Shown one piece after another: positions 63,290 to 64,000 of a stretch of DNA of 64,000 bases. This stretch comes from Maea johnstoni (taxonomy: Eukaryota; Annelida; Polychaeta; Spionida; Magelonidae), in contig OZ012686.1 in the NCBI GenBank assembly GCA_963942565.1, forward strand, positions 60,110,904-60,174,903, in the 5' to 3' direction. Made by a program: the position numbers and the translations under genes. The notes under the pieces were generated by a model. The model saw nothing but the letters and a program-made list of their open reading frames with translations. It had not been told where the DNA came from and ran no database searches. Numbering within the stretch: the first letter of the stretch is position 1; each line of letters starts with the position of its first letter.

Positions 63290-63660
63290 TATCACTTCGT
63301 GATTAGTATTATAGGGCCAGTAGAGATCTGTGTAAGGCTCTGAGTATATTTCATCTATGGCTTTTATTCATGTTTTGTGATTAGTTTGTTTTGTGATTAG
63401 TTTTATACGGCCAGTAGAGATCTGTGTTAAAAACTTAAAGGCTCTGAGTATATTTCATCTATGGCTTTTATTCATGTTTTGTGATTAGTTTGTTTTGTGA
63501 TTAGTTTTATACGGCCAGTAGAGATCTGTGTAAGGCTCTGAGTATATTTCATCTATGGCTTTTATTCATGTTTTGTGATTAGTTCGTTTTGTGATTAGTT
63601 TTAGAGGGCTAGTAGGGATCTGTGTAAGGCTCTGATTATTTCATCGATGGCTTTTGCTCA
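63290..63660. repeat. Tandem repeat of about 80 bp, expanded relative to copy 1
   Basis: GATCTGTGTAAGGCTCTGAG and CATCTATGGCTTTTATTCAT recur, with TTTTGTGATTAGTTTGTTTT as a short internal duplication. One unit carries an extra TTAAAAACTTAAAG-like insert near 63427. Confidence 0.82.
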
Positions 63661-64000
63661 TGTTTTGCACTGAACCTTCCACCCCAGCCTGCTCTGGCAC
63701 TGTGTTTGTAAACATGAATTATGAACAAGACTGCACATTCTTTTCACCTGTCATTATAGTTATTAAGCTCTTCCAATAATCAAGGCCTGTCTGGGGATTA
63801 TGTTAAGTGTCCCACTGTTTGAGAGGTGAATAAAACAAGGCTGAAATCTAAACACTCCATCGTGCCCTGCTGAGCCCTATTTCCTCTAAAGCTGAAATCA
63901 ATAGGGGCCATGTGCCCAGGCTCAATACAACCAATCAATACGCGATAAATTAAAACAAAGCAGTATGAGGGAAAACACTGGTACCTCCAAGGTTCACAAT

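Larger units (their letters stand above)
58125..64000 (+). repeat. Duplicated block, copy 2 (to window end)
   Basis: Aligns with 35046-40161 in the same orientation, including the 62-codon frame at 59628-59816, which is identical in translation to that at 35996-36184. It is about 760 bp longer because of the MITE at 58918-59418, a 33-bp G run against about 13, longer trinucleotide tracts, and more units of the repeat of about 80 bp at 63290-63660. It runs off the window still matching. Confidence 0.95.

Overview
The window looks like intron-rich, repeat-rich nuclear DNA from an invertebrate animal. The evidence is two short exons with consensus splice sites and kilobases of non-coding DNA around them, a CR1/L2-type LINE, a tRNA-derived SINE, many small DNA transposons with clean target-site duplications, and abundant micro- and minisatellites. 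Two runs of exactly 200 N are assembly gaps. A highly heterozygous marine invertebrate (for example an amphioxus or another non-vertebrate deuterostome) would fit, but the species cannot be fixed from the sequence alone. No CRISPR, operon, prokaryotic or viral feature was seen.

Host gene. The only host coding sequence I can support is two plus-strand exons, 41311-41380 and 46836-46978, of a CCDC88 (girdin/GIV/Daple) homologue. They encode adjacent parts of the N-terminal HOOK domain, join in frame across a phase-1 intron, and match the exon boundaries I recall for vertebrate CCDC88 exons 3 and 4. Neighbouring exons were not found, so most of the window is probably intron of this gene.

Layout. 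0-5.5 kb: a hAT-type MITE, a 95-bp minisatellite, and a 56-bp minisatellite with dimeric higher-order structure. 5.8-7.4 kb: a TA/CA microsatellite, then a 1.27-kb hAT-type element stuffed with an array of alternating palindromes. 10-15 kb: a hAT-type element inside a 72-bp tandem repeat, then a 2.5-kb cut-and-paste transposon with a decayed transposase and ten copies of a 14-bp motif. 17.9-25.6 kb: a SINE, more MITEs, and a nested hAT plus Harbinger insertion that can be resolved to the base. 26.8-29.5 kb: G-tract DNA, a 27-bp minisatellite with a gap, and a (GA)n tract between direct repeats. 31-34 kb: a second copy of the first MITE and several tandem repeats. 35.0-40.2 kb: the first copy of a >5-kb duplicated block. 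41.3-47.2 kb: the two exons, with a 13-copy minisatellite in the intron that is built from the exon/intron junction itself. 49.8-55.1 kb: a third relic of part of the duplicated block, a 120-140-bp G-rich repeat, and a LINE with a 1034-residue open frame. 55.8-57.6 kb: a 38-bp minisatellite, and a TA microsatellite split by a hAT MITE. 58.1-64.0 kb: the second copy of the duplicated block, starting exactly at an N gap and carrying a TTAA-flanked foldback MITE absent from the first copy.

Best candidates for something undescribed are the tandem array of duplicated 5' splice sites after the first CCDC88 exon, the C/G-tract plus CCTAGG palindrome array inside a hAT element, and the transposon with the repeated GTCCACYCTGTTAC motif. 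The 5-kb duplication is as likely to be two haplotypes assembled in series as a true duplication. I see no evidence for a wholly new multi-gene system.
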